A DNA stretch of 64,000 bases from Zygnema cylindricum (GCA_037447655.1 JBBHKE010000114.1:124001-188000); one strand, 5' to 3'; numbered from the stretch's first letter, positions 32,269 through 43,778 are shown. Numbers and translations: made by a program. Notes: generated by a model from the letters alone, not told the origin.

Positions 32269-33104
32269 TGTTGTTCTACAACCACCAGTGCAATTGGAGG
32301 AGCAGCAGTAGTAGTAGAAGCAGACATGATACACTCTCAGAAGCTATCAAGAATCCTACCAAACAAGTGTTTTCAAGTGCTCACAAATTCTTACACAAGC
32401 ATCCAAACCTCACAAAACTCTATCAGAATATAGAGTAGCATATACACTCAGAACTCCCAAAGTTTCAGCACAATTGACCCGACAACACTCATGATATAAT
32501 ACTCAGAAGTTTCCCGAAAAACTGTCTCTAGTTTTACTACTTGGAAGTCTGGATAAAAGATGTGTTCTGAGTTCTAAGTATTATACTTGTGTTGTACTAG
32601 CAATACTAGTGTACCTGAGAGGTACGTCAATCTACAACTGGCAATACCAGTGTACCTGAGAGATACGTCAATCTACTAGGCTAATACTACTGAGCTACCA
32701 CTAAGCTACCACTGAGCTACCATTGAGCTACCACTATCCTACCACTGAGCTACCCACTAAGTTGACGTCCGTTGACCTGATTCATATCAAACGCAGCTGC
32801 GGTGTCCCGTACCAAATCATATCCAAGATAGCGGCAGCTGCGTTGTTTGTACGGATCATATCCAAAGTAACCCCAGCTGCGTTTGTCCTGTCTGTGTCGC
32901 AACTTCGCTGCTGCGCTGCTCTGTCTGCATAGCAGATGCGTTGCTCTGTTTGCACAACAGCTACGTTGGTGCGCTGCTCTGTATGCATAGCACCTGCGTT
33001 GTCCTCAAGTGATGACACATATCTTTATGAAACTTACGCTACAAATTACTACCTTTCTGCTGTCCTACTAATTTGTTGAGACTGAATGCTTTCCAAAAAC
33101 AACA
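32269..33104 (-). repeat. Family D 5' LTR (minus strand)
   Basis: 836 bp, longer than the other D LTRs (722-780 bp), partly because a stretch of about 55 bp near 32600-32675 (GTACCTGAGAG.TACGTCAATC) is present twice. It contains the 11-bp repeat (about 32682-32760), the GCAGC-rich block (about 32870-33000) and the Gag-start frame MSASTTTAAPP near its 3' end. Confidence 0.85.
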
Positions 33105-33109
33105 GCTTC

Positions 33110-33166
33110 ATATAAGCTGGACATTTTGTGGACCAATGGAGGTCACAAAATTACACTTTTCGTGTA
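33110..33166 (+). repeat. Copia LTR 3' fragment, right part
   Basis: ATATAAGCTGGACATTTTG and CCAATGGAGGTCACAAAATT continue the LTR fragment of 20702-20784 after the D insertion, sharing the duplicated GCTTC. Confidence 0.7.
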
Positions 33167-33309
33167 CCAAAACAAGAGGTGTGCAGACTAGGATAAAAAA
33201 TTCATTTAAAAACCATAGTAACAACAAGGTAGATTTAGCTTGGGCCACGACTTTCTTCTCCAATAAATTGCTGTTCATATTTTTAGAGGACTTATATTTC
33301 AAGGCAGCA

Positions 33310-34760
33310 GTGAAAAGACCGGTGATAAAGGTGGATCGTACAAGTTACTAATCCGTAGTGCAATGAGAAATCGTCTCCTATTACAAATTAAAGAGAATGT
33401 GAAGAAAATTATGTCGAAACTATTTATGACGCCGGTGCCATGTTCACAACAGACGGGTGGATAGAAGTTGACGATAGACCTCTCCTAAGTATTTTAGGTG
33501 TCACCCCGAAAGGTGAGATGTTTTTGAAGGTAGAAGACACGAGTGGGAAAATTAAAGACACCGACCTCATTTGTAAGGTGTTGGAAAAGGGAGTACTTGC
33601 GGTAGGGGTGGAGAATGTGGTGTAGATTGTTACTGATTTTGCCCCATAGAACAAGGTTGCAGTCTCGTTGCTCTTCGCAAAGCACCCTTCTATCACGTGG
33701 ACGCCATGCGCTGCACAGTTGGTCTTGGCAAAACACCCTTCTATCATGTGGATGCCATACGCTGTACATATACTTGACTTGATGTTAGAAGATTAGAGTA
33801 GGTTGACATTTATCTCCAAACTTGTCCGAGAGGCAAAAGAAGTTAAATCATAACATGAGTGTTGACATGTTCAATAGAATTTCTTATATTCGTTTTCTAA
33901 AACCTAGAGAGACTAGGTTTGCTACAAATTTATTACGCTCTTGAGGTTGTTAGATGTTAAAGAGAGTTTAGAGCGCTTGACGTTTGATGACAAATTTAAA
34001 GAATGGGTGGGCAAGCCTATGTAAAAGATAGAGGGGGCTAAGAGTAGGTGCCACATTTTTAGCACGGAGTATTGGGTTAGAGTGACAAAGGTCGTGTCAA
34101 TTTCAGAACTGTTGTGCGGTTGATGAGGGAATGCGATAGAGGTGGCTTGAATGTAGGGAAGATTTACCACGTTCTTTACGCGATTGGACCGTTTTTGGAT
34201 AATTTAATTGTTGTTGGAGGAGATAATATTCATTAGGGCATGAAGATTTTGGAAGAGTTGAAGACATCTTGGGTGGCGAGGCGGAAGATGGCGCATAGCC
34301 CGGTTTATGCGGTCGACTTTGTACTCGACCTGGAGTACCAAAGTTCTGCATATGGGCAACATGCAAACTCGACAGTTATGGAAGGTTTTTAGGCAATGTT
34401 TGAGAGGATGCTTTTAAATGTGGAGAAGCAAGAAGATGCCCGCATTGAATTGTCAAAATATAGAGGTTTTAAGGGAGTTTATGGTAAGGAAATTACAATA
34501 TCTTGTGCAATGAAGATGCCAGTGTGGAAATGGTAGCAAGAGTTACGGTTTGCCACCCCTATCTTGAAGAAGGTGGGAGTAAAAATAATTCCATAGTGCT
34601 CAGCTGCCAGTTCATGTGAGCGCAATTGGTCAACATTTGACCATATTCACTCTAAGATGAGAAACAGATTAACGGCTAGAGGGGCTTATGATCTAGTATG
34701 GGTGTTCACTAATCTCAGATTGTTAACGAAGACTAGAGATGTTAGCTATGAAAATAAATG
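33310..34760 (+). pseudogene. hAT-type transposase remnant (DUF659 and C-terminal dimerisation domain)
   Basis: Two parts are recognisable. At 33400-33625 a DUF659-like block reads YVETIYDAGAMFTTDGWIEV, RPLLSILGVTPKGEMFLKV, DTSGKIKDTDLI and VGVENVV, followed by a stop, IVTDFAP, and HPSITWTPCAAQ then ILDLMLED. The HPSI..W.P segment is tandemly duplicated (about 33675-33770). At 34597-34720 the hAT C-terminal dimerisation motif reads CSAASSCERNWSTFDHIHSK, MRNRLTARGAYDLVW and VFTNLRLL. The middle is riddled with stops and shifts. hAT transposases move DNA by cut-and-paste; this copy cannot. BED finger and terminal repeats were not found. Confidence 0.85.
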
Positions 34761-35060
34761 ATGGCATGGGAAGAAGAGGAAAGGGAGGCAGGGGAAGAGG
34801 ATTCGGATGCAGACATCGTAGACTTTGATGTAGGGGAAGAGGATTTAGAGTAAAGATAAATGAGAGAGATATATGTTATTTTGTTGAATTAATGTGGCTA
34901 AGGGTGTCAATTTTGAAGAGACATAATACCACAGGAAGAAGAGGATGGGAAGGTAAGGGAAAAAAAATCGGGTGAAGACATCATGGACTTCAATGTAGGG
35001 TAAGAAGATTTAGAGTAGAGATAGATGAAAGATTTTTTTCTTGGATTAATGTGATTGTAT
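34761..35060 (+). repeat. Imperfect direct duplication after the hAT remnant
   Basis: A stretch of about 130 bp (GAAGAGGA.., GAAGACATC.T.GACTT, GAAGA.GATTTAGAGTA, GATTAATGTG) occurs at about 34765-34900 and again at about 34935-35055. It probably derives from the acidic C-terminal tail of the transposase gene. Confidence 0.6.
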
Positions 35061-35089
35061 CTTTTTTTATTATTTTATTTTTTTATGTC

Positions 35090-35430
35090 GTGCAATGCTG
35101 AATGTGAAAAATACCATAAGTACATGTCATGTACTTTATTTATGTGCAATTGTATGTTGTCTAAGAGACAGATAGAGAACGCGGCCATGGCTGCTTGTCA
35201 AATAGTATCAGACAGACGGACTTTGACAAAAATATAGCGTCGGCCAAGATTTGAGCCTAGCTCTACACTTTTTCATAGCAGCCTGTATCTCATTTATATG
35301 TTACCAATCGATGAAGAGATTCAGATGCACACAAGGGGTGTCAAACATATTTAAGTATATAAAATTATTTAGCTCTCATTTAACCGAAAACTTACAAATT
35401 GCGGTATATTTAAAATTCATTTTTGTTTAC
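35090..35430 (+). repeat. Fragment of a copia LTR
   Basis: Contains GCCATGGCTGC (about 35184) and, downstream, GGCCAAGATTTGAGCCTAG (about 35243-35262), which matches the antisense B-box region of the other LTRs, followed by an AAC.TTACA..TTGCGG-type region. Ends and family are unclear. Confidence 0.5.
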
Positions 35431-35849
35431 ATGTACGGAATAGCACGGAAGAAAATTCTTAACAATTTTTATGATTTTTTCAAAAGGTTCAATGCGTTCG
35501 TTACGTATAATTTGTCCCGATTGAATCGTTCGCACCAAACGGTGTGAACAACTATGAAACCAACATATTTGGAAATTTTGGTTCGGAACCATTAAATTAT
35601 GGATATTCTGATGTCCTGTCAGTATAAATGACACTTGAGTTACCGTAGTATCCTCCCAAATACAAGATCTGTACAATGACAAGAAAAAAGGCTTACGTCG
35701 ATGTGTTCAACTTTACTTTCAGCGACATCTTATGATAAAATCAGAAATAGAGTAAAATCAGTTAGTATTCGAATGGATTTCGAAAGTGGCACCAACAACG
35801 CTTAATTGCTCAGAAAAAATCACATGTGTCGTGAACCAAAGTTAGAGGT
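35431..35849. other. Unassigned spacer
   Basis: AT-rich sequence without a convincing frame, repeat or motif. Nothing further can be supported. Confidence 0.5.
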
Positions 35850-36483
35850 CTCAAAAGTCAAAATTTAAAATACCAGAGCCAGAGGTCACAAAAGTAGAGT
35901 GTTTTTTTTTAAATTAAATTTGAATAACGCGACGCTCAACTGGGTTATGTCACGCTCCAAAATTGTTAACTGTTACCCGAAACACGTTTACAAAAATAAA
36001 AGTTAACCGAAACTCGATTTATAGCGACTACCCTTTCTCGATTGTACCTGAAAAAGTACAAAATGATGTCACATACTTCCACGATACCAAGAGTACAAAG
36101 TACAATAATATTAGATAGTATAGACAGTACAAACCTTCATTTTTTTTTTTTTTTTTTTTTACCCGACCGTAACCGTTTTTTTTTTTTTTTTGCTTACCCG
36201 ACCGTAACCGTTTTTTTTTTTTCGTAAATCACCCGCCCGAATTCGCTTAACCCCCCAAATTTGGCAACCGAATCTGTTCGAGATCCGACGCGGGCGGTCG
36301 GTTAACGGTCGATTACGGTCGCAATCGACATCATAACCGATCGTTAACTAAGTGCCGGCGTCGGATTCGGTTGCCAAATCTGGGGGGTCAAGCGGATTCG
36401 GGCGGGTGATTCACGAAAAAAAAAAAATCGGTTACAATCAGGTAAGCAAAAAACAAAAATGAAGGTAAGCAAAATGAAGGTTT
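35850..36483. repeat. Left arm and centre of a large foldback palindrome
   Basis: Two inverted layers are seen. The inner one pairs 36134-36270 (CCTTCATTTT.., CACCCGCCCGAATTCGC, TTTGGCAACCGAATC) with 36364-36480 (GATTCGGTTGCCAAATC, GCGGATTCGGGCGGGTG, ..AAAATGAAGG), leaving a loop of about 95 bp. The outer arm 35880-36133 pairs not with local sequence but with 60109-60385, on the other side of the family A insertion. Poly-T runs of 12-18 lie in the left inner arm. It looks like a foldback or MITE-like element. Confidence 0.8.
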
Positions 36484-37342
36484 TGTTGAAATTAGAAGGC
36501 TTTCTTATGTATTTTCTAGGTTTCTTAAGTAATCTAAGATGAGGAAGGAAAAAGCAGAGGCAGCCTGCTTCTAACTTTTCTCTCTAGCCCCCATACTTGT
36601 CGTAGTCACTAGAGGCTGAACAAGAAGCTAGAGACATGGCTGCCTATGCTTCTCTTAGAGTCAGAAAGCAGTCCTTTGTTAAACTTACCAAAAAGGTTAA
36701 CAGACCCAGGATTTGATCTTGGAACCTACAGTCTGTCCAAATAGCCCTGCATCGTTACCATGTAGCCTAGCACCTGTGTCGAAGTATATAGGGTACGATA
36801 GCTAGTTAAAGATGTGCAAATAGGAAAGTTTATTTAATTGACGAAAGCACCACAATCACATAGACACAGTTAGATAGAATCACATCAAAAAGTACTGCTT
36901 GTATTTTAACGGTTACAAATTAAGGCCGATATCAATCGGACGGCGGAGGAAGAAGCCGACATCGCGAAATGAATGTTTTGGCGGTTTGCGGTCACAGCCA
37001 CACCCGGTGACACGTGGCAACTTGACATTGGATGACGGCATCTTCGGGACATACCATGGCGAACCCGGACATGGCAGGCGTCGTCTCCTTGGCCATGTCG
37101 TACAATGGCCGTACAAAAAGTACTCCGGGCTAAGTATCTTTCTGTACTCTACACTGAATTGATTAGCTCCGTACTTTAGTAGTAGAGGGTTAAAAAAGGG
37201 GTTCAGGACTTAGAAAATATAGGTAGCAGCCTCTCTCCTAGAGCGCTTCTGTATAAAAGGTCATCTTTGTCCATTGATAATTTACTGCTCTGGGGAGCAA
37301 ATTTAAGGATTCTTTTTGTGGCAGACTCAAGGGAGTCAGCTC
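36484..37342 (+). repeat. Family A 5' LTR, left part
   Basis: TGTTGAAATTAGAAGG to GGGAGTCAGCTC, broken by the D insertion. Contains ACTTGTCGTAGTCACT, GCCATGGCT-like sequence, the tRNA-like module (about 36700-36780), TATAAAAG just before GGTCA..TGtCC, and the intact stem GACTC/GAGTC (about 37324-37337), which is damaged in the 3' LTR copy. Confidence 0.93.
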
Positions 37343-38064
37343 TGTTGTATTTTGGAAAGCTTTCAGAGCAGCGCAGCAGCGCAGCAACTATATAAACAAA
37401 GCAGCGCAGCTGCTATACAGCAGAGGAGCGCAGCAGCAGAGCAGCGCAGCAACGAAGCTGCAACACAGACAGGACAACGTAACCACGATTATATTTGATA
37501 TGGTCCATACGGACAACGCAGCGTCCGATATTCTTAATGTGATTCTGTACAGATAGAGCAACAGCGATAGATACGATTCTAGTAAACTTAGTGGGTAACT
37601 CAGTGGTAACTTAGTGGGTAACTCAGTGGTAGCTTAGTGATAGCTCAGTGGTAGCTTAGTGATACCTTAGTGGTAGCTTAACTGATTAATGGTAGCTTGG
37701 TGGTTTGACGTACCTCCCAAGTACACTAGCATTGCCAGTTCAACACAAGTATAAGACTTAGGACTCAGAACATATTATCTATCCAGACTTCTAAGTAGTA
37801 ACACTGCTGACAGTTTTTGGGAAACTTCTGAGTATTATATCTTGAGTGTTGTTGGGTCAATTGTGCTGAAACTTTGGGAGTTGTCATATTTATGCTACTC
37901 TATATTCTGATTGAGTTTTGTGAGGTTTGGATGCTTGTATAAGAATTGGTGAGCACTTAAGAACAGCTGTTTGGTAGGATTCTTGATAGCTTCTGAGAGT
38001 GTATCATGTCTACTTCTACTACTACTCCTGCCCCTCCACCTGCACCAGTGGTTGTAAAACAACA
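37343..38064 (+). repeat. Family D 5' LTR
   Basis: 722 bp, TGTTGTATTTTGG to AAAACAACA. Near the start is a GCAGCGCAGC-rich block (37370-37465). At about 37581-37712 lies an 11-bp tandem repeat of the type CTCAGTGGTAG. An ATG at 38006 opens a frame MSTSTTTPAPPPAPVVV that runs through the primer site into gag. Confidence 0.92.
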
Positions 38065-38940
38065 GGTTATGGGCCTGTCATCAAGAATTCCTATATTTTC
38101 CGGGGATAAGTATGTTTACTAGGCGGATATGGTGGAGACACATTTTAAGAATGTCAATCTTTTCGATATATTGGATGGTTCGCTGGATGAATCTGATCCG
38201 TCATCGTCTAAGAAAAATACGCATGCTCGTTCTATTTTGAAATTTTGTATATCTGAGGACTTAGCTATGTCTCGGATAAAAATGAAAAAAACTATTGATA
38301 TCTGGAAATCCCTTAAAAGTGATTATGAAAAGGCTAATGTTCAAGAAGAGCTTCTATTGGCTGGAAAAATCTGGGACTATAAGTACACTAGCGGTAGAAT
38401 GGCTGAATATTTTTAACAAATTTCGTATCCTTGTAGATGCACATGCTTGTGTCGGTGGGGTGTTTCCTCAGTTTCAACAGGCAGCATTGCTCATGAGGGG
38501 TCTCCTTGGTAGTATGAAAGGAGCATCTAACATGCTCAAACAGAAAGATAAAGCTAGCTGGACTTTACAGTTAGCCATCAATATTTTACTAAAGGAGGAA
38601 GCTACATCTAATATTCTCAATGTTGAGCAAGTAGAGGCTTTTAATTCAGAATTTGGGAAGAAATGTCAATTTAATCAGCAACGTAATCAGTTTACCTAGT
38701 TCTGACAGTTTAATCAGAGTGGAAATAGACAATCAAACAATGCATGTTTTTATTGTATTGAGAGAGGTCATGGATATAAAGTCTGTCCTAAACTTAAACA
38801 AGCTAACGATACAGGTTTATACAGGCCGGGATGGCAACAAAGTCAGTTTTACAAAAGCTTCACGAGGCCTTCACCTCGTGGAAATGCACTGTTTTCAGCT
38901 TCTTCCTCACTCCAGGAAGAGACAATGACATTTCCTGAAT
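38006..38940 (+). pseudogene. Family D gag with CCHC knuckle
   Basis: The frame starts in the LTR, crosses the primer site (VMGLSSRIPIFSGDKYVY), then meets a stop at about 38120 where Trp is usual. It continues MVETHFKNVNLFDILDG, DIWKSLKSDYEKANVQEE and KIWDYKYTSGRMAEY with a stop near 38414. A shifted frame gives FRILVDAHACVGGVFPQF and ALLMRGLLGSMKGASNML. The knuckle CFYCIERGHGYKVC has intact CX2CX4HX4C spacing (38745-38786). The tail to about 38940 leads to protease. Confidence 0.88.
38065..38076 (+). promoter_or_regulatory. Primer-binding site of family D
   Basis: GGTTATGGGCCT directly after the LTR; the first 11 bases match the complement of the initiator tRNA-Met anticodon arm. The ATG at 38069-38071 is in frame with gag and with the LTR-encoded MSTSTTT start. 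Confidence 0.75.
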
Positions 38941-38963
38941 AGGACGACACGGATCTCTTCGCT

Positions 38964-40163
38964 ATGGCAGCAGCAATGGAGGGCGCGAAAGACCCTGGAT
39001 GGATTTTGGATACAAGAGCGTCAGCCCACATGTGTTGGAACGAGGCCATCTTCAAAAATCTGAAAGCAATGCCAGAGAAAAATATTTTTTATGCTTGTGG
39101 AATGAGTGTCCAAACTCGTGCTATGGGTGATGTGTCCTTACTAGTTGATGTAGAAGGAAATACAATTGAAATGACTCTTCACAATGTCTTATTTGTGCCC
39201 AACTTTAAGAAAAATCTGTTTTCTACGTCGTTGGTAGAGAGTAAAGGCTTTGAGGTTAATTTGAAAAATGGACGGCAGGTTGTTAGCAAAAATGGCAAGG
39301 TTGCGGTTACAGGTACTAGAGATAGTAGCAAGATGTATCGCATGGATATCGCTAATAACAAGGAGAATGATGTTTTGTACTCCAGTGATTTGCACTCAGA
39401 TGAGTTGTGGCATAAAAGATTAGGCCATGTAAACTATGATAGTTTGAAAAAAATGGTCTTTGCTAGAAAAATAGAGGGTGTATCACTCACAGATAAGCCG
39501 GTCAAAACTTGTGATGGTTGCGCTTTAGGCAAAATCCAGGGATTACCATTTCCTAAGGAGTCTGAGAATCGGTCAACGAAACTTCTTCAACAAATTCATT
39601 CGGATGTTTTTGGTCCTGCGAAGGTTCCATCACTCAGGGGGATGAAATACATGGTCACCTTCACGGATGATTTTTCCAGGTTTACAAAAGTTTACTTCAT
39701 GAAGGAAAAGAGTGAAGTGTTTGGTCACTTCAAACACTATAAAGCATGGGTTGAAAAACTTCATAATTTACCTATTTTGCAGCTCAGATTAGACAATGGT
39801 GGTGAATATACATTGAAAGAATTTGAAACCTTTTTACTCGACGAAGGTATTAGTCATCTATTGACTATTCCATATTCACTGGAACAAAATGGGGTGTCGA
39901 AAAGACTAAATAGAACTCTCATGGAGAGCTCTAGGTCTATGCTCGCAGATAAAAATGTGGATCCGAAATTCTGGGCTGAGGCTCTAAATTGTGCAATTTA
40001 TATTAAAAATAGGATAGGATCCTGATCGGTAGACACTACTCCTTACGAGATTTGGACAGGTAGCAAACCAGATGTTAGCCATTTCAAAGTTTTTGGTAGT
40101 CAATGCTTTATATTGGATAAGTCCACAGATAGATGGAAAATAGAACCAAATGGACTATAGGGT
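38964..40163 (+). pseudogene. Family D protease and integrase (N-terminal part)
   Basis: A 353-codon open stretch. Protease site WILDTRASAHMCW replaces the usual DSGAS, so activity would be lost. Then TLHNVLFVPNFKKNLF, integrase finger ELWHKRLGHVNYDSL with CDGCALGK, core Asp in HSDVFGPAKVPS, Asp in LRLDNGGEYT, Glu in YSLEQNGVSKRLNRTL, and FWAEALNCAIYIKNR. A TGA follows at 40023. The rest continues to YEIWTGSKPDVSHFKVFG and a stop near 40158, where the B array begins. The integrase triad D,D-35-E is visible. Confidence 0.9.
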
Positions 40164-41054
40164 TGTTGAAAAGAGGTAATTAATAGTTCACTTCCCTATT
40201 TTAGTTTCGTTTTAAAGAAAGAGAGTAAGGATCAAAGGCGCGCCATGGCTGCCGCCATATTTAGAAAGTGGCAGTTTTTGCAGTTAAGGGTATTTTGGCT
40301 AAAATGATGCCTAGGTCTAGATTTGAACCTGTGACCTCTAGATTCTATATTGCTTATCGCCTTAACCATTAAGACGTTACGAAACGATACACGTTACGGG
40401 TTTCACAAATATATAAACATTAACGAAACAGCTAATTAACAGCAGACTAACCAAAAGGAGCAATTTCTGCATGTACGCGAATCTGAACCGTGTAAAATAT
40501 GTTTTGATCGGACGGCCGGCATTATAGCCGCCACGCGAAGTGAGCTTTTTGGCGGCATACGGATATAGCGTCACGCGGTGCCACGTGGCGCCACATTATT
40601 TGATACCGGAGAAGATGGGAGGAGGAACCATGGCTTCCGATATGACATGTGTCACCTTGTAGAACTTGTCGTACAATGGTCGTACAATAAGTACATCGCC
40701 CATTGTATCTTCTTGTACTTTATAGTGTTCCTATTAGACTAGGGTTTAATAGTAGGTAGTCGTGAGTAGGCAGACCGAGACTTAGTAATATTTAGGTACC
40801 TCTCTCTCTAAGAGAGCTTGTAACTATAAAGGTCATCTTTGACCAGCCATAACTTACTGCTCAGGTGAGCAAATTCAGTGATTCTTTTTGCGTTTGACTC
40901 AAGGGAGTCTTGTCCTCACAGGGGTGAGAGTGGTCAGAATACTTGTGTGCCTGGGCGGCGCTTATTCAGCGGGAAAGTAGAAGGGGCAAATAATATCCTA
41001 GAGGCTTTACATAGGCTGCTCATTCTGTATGTCAATGGAGACCACATAATTTCA
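40164..41054 (+). repeat. Family B LTR 1
   Basis: 891 bp, TGTTGAAAAGAGG to ATAATTTCA. Antisense tRNA-like module at 40308-40380 (B-box-like AGATTTGAACCT, A-box-like region at 40359-40372). Hairpins at 40831-40844, 40859-40870, 40896-40909 and 40915-40928. Confidence 0.95.
40825..40830 (+). promoter_or_regulatory. TATA-like box of the family B LTR
   Basis: TATAAA just upstream of the hairpin chain. The corresponding site in family A is TATAAAAG (59873-59880). This places transcription start within or shortly before the second hairpin, so R and U5 would carry hairpins 2-4. It is inferred from position and motif only. Confidence 0.5.
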
Positions 41055-41069
41055 GGTTATGGGCCCACC
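41055..41069 (+). promoter_or_regulatory. Primer-binding site, B copy 1
   Basis: GGTTATGGGCCCACC next to the LTR end, with the gag ATG at 41059-41061. In family B the frame upstream in the LTR is closed by a stop (ATGGAGACCACATAA), so this ATG is the first usable gag start. Confidence 0.85.
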
Positions 41070-42530
41070 CTCTAGGGTGCCCATATTTGATAGATCAGAC
41101 TTTCTTTATTGGGAAATGATGTGGAGGGAGAACTATTTGAGAAGCATCTATGGGGCATAGTGTCTGGACAAATTCGATGCCCACATCCATTTTGGTTTGG
41201 AGCGACACGTTTTTCTGGCACCTCCGCCTCTACAGTTGGTAGAACAGCTGCCACCATCACCAAGGATGAAGATGAGGAAGGAGAAGAGATTGTCATGGAA
41301 GGAGAAAAAGAAGGAGTTGCAACTCAAGTAACACCATTGCCGAAGGCGATACCGGCAGCAGCACCACCAGCAACAACGACAAGGGTTCAGACCGAAAGAT
41401 CAGAGTATGAAAGGTGGAACTACAAAGACAAGGTTGCTAAGCTCTTAATTCTTAAAAGTGTAGCAAAGGGCATTGCCATTCCCCTTATGCATGTCAAATC
41501 TTCATCTCAGATTTGGATATCACTAGTTAACAAATATAAGAGTGGATCATTGCAGCAGCAACAGTTGGCAGAAAATAAGATTGCAGCTTATACTTATAAA
41601 GGAGGAAGCATGGATAATTATTGCAATGATTTAGGAGCATTGTTTGGAGAGTAAGAGAGTGCAGGTAACTCATGGTATGAGAGACAAAGAGTGAACATAT
41701 TAATGATGAAACTACTTGAAGAGTATGAGAATATCATTAACCGATTGCAGGACATAGGAGATAGCAATTGGAATTGGGATGACACTGTGGGAATGATTTT
41801 AGTGAAAGAAAGCACCATAGAGCTTAGGAGAGGGAGTCCAAGTGTTCAAGCATTGTCTGCAGGATCTGATTGGCGGAAGCGTGATGAGGAGAGAGGGAAA
41901 GATCCCTATCGAAACTTTGGTGGAAGAGGACAAGGAGGTGGCGGATTTGATAGACAGGGGAGAGGAACTTCTCGAGGAGGATTATGTCACTTCTGCAAGA
42001 AACCGGGACACTATATGGCAGATTGTGTCAGACTTGCAGATCTTCGACTGAAAGATGGTCAAGGAACCTCAAAGAACGGAGGAAAGAAAAAGGCTTTCCT
42101 GACTCAAGTTATTGATGAGGAAGTGGAACAAAAAACTGAACCTGAAGAGGAGCTTGAGGAGCTTCTCCTTAATCCGAAAAACACTGAAAAACATGTTGAC
42201 ATTCCACGGAGACAAAAGTGTGCTTTCGGAGGAAAGAGGGATCCACCCGAGGATGGGTGGATCATAGACTCAGGGGCTTTAATGCATATGTGCAAAGATA
42301 AGCGGTGGTTCACTAAACTGAGAAAGATCCCAACAGTTGAGATAGAATACGGAGATGGTAGAGTAGAAACCACAAGTCTTGTTGGAACTGTTGACTTGAA
42401 GGTTCTAGTTGATGGAAAGGCCTCAATTGTAACACTCTCAGACGTTCTTTACATTCCACAACTTAGCAAGAACCTAGTCTCAACAGCTGTCCTAGATGAA
42501 AAGGAGTTTGAAACAGGAACTAGGAAAGGA
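41059..42530 (+). pseudogene. B copy 1 gag and protease
   Basis: Start MGPPSRVPIFDRSDFLYWE; a 1-bp deletion near 41119 (absent in copy 2) shifts the frame. Then EGELFEKHLWGIVSGQ, an acidic region, KDKVAKLLILKSVAKGIAI, SSSQIWISLVNKYKSGSLQ and a TAA at 41652-41654 shared with copy 2. It resumes MNILMMKLLEEYENI. The CCHC knuckle CHFCKKPGHYMADC is intact (about 41988-42029). Protease WIIDSGALMHMCKD has DSGA followed by Leu. A shared 1-bp loss near 42527 ends the frame. Confidence 0.9.
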
Positions 42531-43776
42531 TCTTCACAGCAAGCTTTGATAATGAGGTTTATTTCATTGCTCAGAAGGGCAGTCAAGGAATGTTCAGAAT
42601 TGTATTTTGCAATGAAAAGAGTGTTCTCTACTCGTGTGCTAGTGAGATGATGCTTTGGCATAAAAGGTTGGGGTATGTGCATCTAGATAGATTAAAGAAA
42701 ATGAAAAAAAATGGAATAGTGGAGGGTATTACTTTTGAAGATGATGAGACCTTTGATGATTGTAGTGGATGTGCCCAAGGAAAGATTCGTAGACTTCCAT
42801 TTCCAAAGGCAACCACATTTAGGAGAGAGAAAGTATTAGATCTAGTTCACACTGATGTTTGGGGACCTGCTAGGTATGCTTCACATGGGGGGAAGATGTT
42901 GGATGTTAACTATCACAAATGATTGGTCTAGATACACGAAGGTATACTTTCTCAGACATAAGTCAGAGGTATTAAGATGTTTCAAAGAGTATAAAGTATG
43001 GAGCGAAAAGCTACATGAAACCTCAATAAAAGAGATAAGAAGTGATAATGGGAAAGAATACACCTCAAGGGATTTTGAAGAATATCTTAAAGAAGAAGGA
43101 ATTCATCATGAGAAAACTGTTCCCTATAATCCACAACAAAATGGAGTAGCAGAAAGAGTGAATAGAAATTTAGGAGATATGTCCAGAAGTATGTTAAGTG
43201 ACAAGAGGATAGGGCTCCAGTTTTGGGCTGAGTCTATGAACTATGCTAATTTCATTAAAAATAGAGTCCTAACTTCAGCAAATAAGGAGGAAACTCCGTA
43301 TGAGAGGTGGACGGGAAGAAAGCCTGATTTGTCTAGTTTGAGAGTGTTCGGAAGTCAAGTTTATAGTTTGGATTCCGATAAGACTAAATTGAAGTAAGAG
43401 GGAAGAGGGAAACTAGGATATCTTGTAGGATATGATGAGAGCACAAAAGGATACCGGGTGTATGACTTGAAAAAGAGAGATATAATTTTGGTAAAACACA
43501 TAGTGGTGATGAATGAAGTGAAGTCCATTGATCCATTCAAATATAATAAGGAAGTCAAAATCAGATTTGAAACGGATCAGTTTTCTGACTTTGACTTTGA
43601 AAATGAAGAGAGGGAAGAGGGAGAAAAAGAAAAATCTGCAGATCTACCAAAGGAGAAGGAGGAAAGGACAACATCCGAGGCAACGCCACAATACGAAGTG
43701 TAAACCGATGAGGAACTTTATGAGACACCGGAATCGGAAGATAGGGAAGCTCAAAATCTCCCAAAACAAAACCCAA
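42531..43776 (+). pseudogene. B copy 1 integrase and linker
   Basis: Finger MLWHKRLGYVHLDRLKKMKK (second His position is YVH where GHV is usual) and CSGCAQGK; core Asp in VHTDVWGPARY. A shared 1-bp insertion near 42903 shifts the frame; LTITNDWSRYTKVYF, Asp in IRSDNGKEYT and Glu in NPQQNGVAERVNRN follow. A private stop at 43395-43397 replaces the TKWKLEG of copy 2. GYRVYDLKKRDIILVKH and an acidic linker end at a shared TAA (43701-43703). Confidence 0.9.
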
Positions 43777-43778
43777 GG

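Larger units (their letters stand above)
20790..33104 (-). mobile_element. Family D copia element, minus strand, with nested A' element
   Basis: Bounded by LTRs at 32269-33104 (5') and 20790-21569 (3') and by a perfect 5-bp target duplication GCTTC (20785-20789 and 33105-33109). The internal order on the minus strand is gag, protease, integrase, RT, RNase H. The RNase H is split by the A' element (22075-28521 plus its duplication). Without that guest the element would be about 5.9 kb. The coding region carries many stops. It inserted into an older LTR fragment. Confidence 0.92.
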
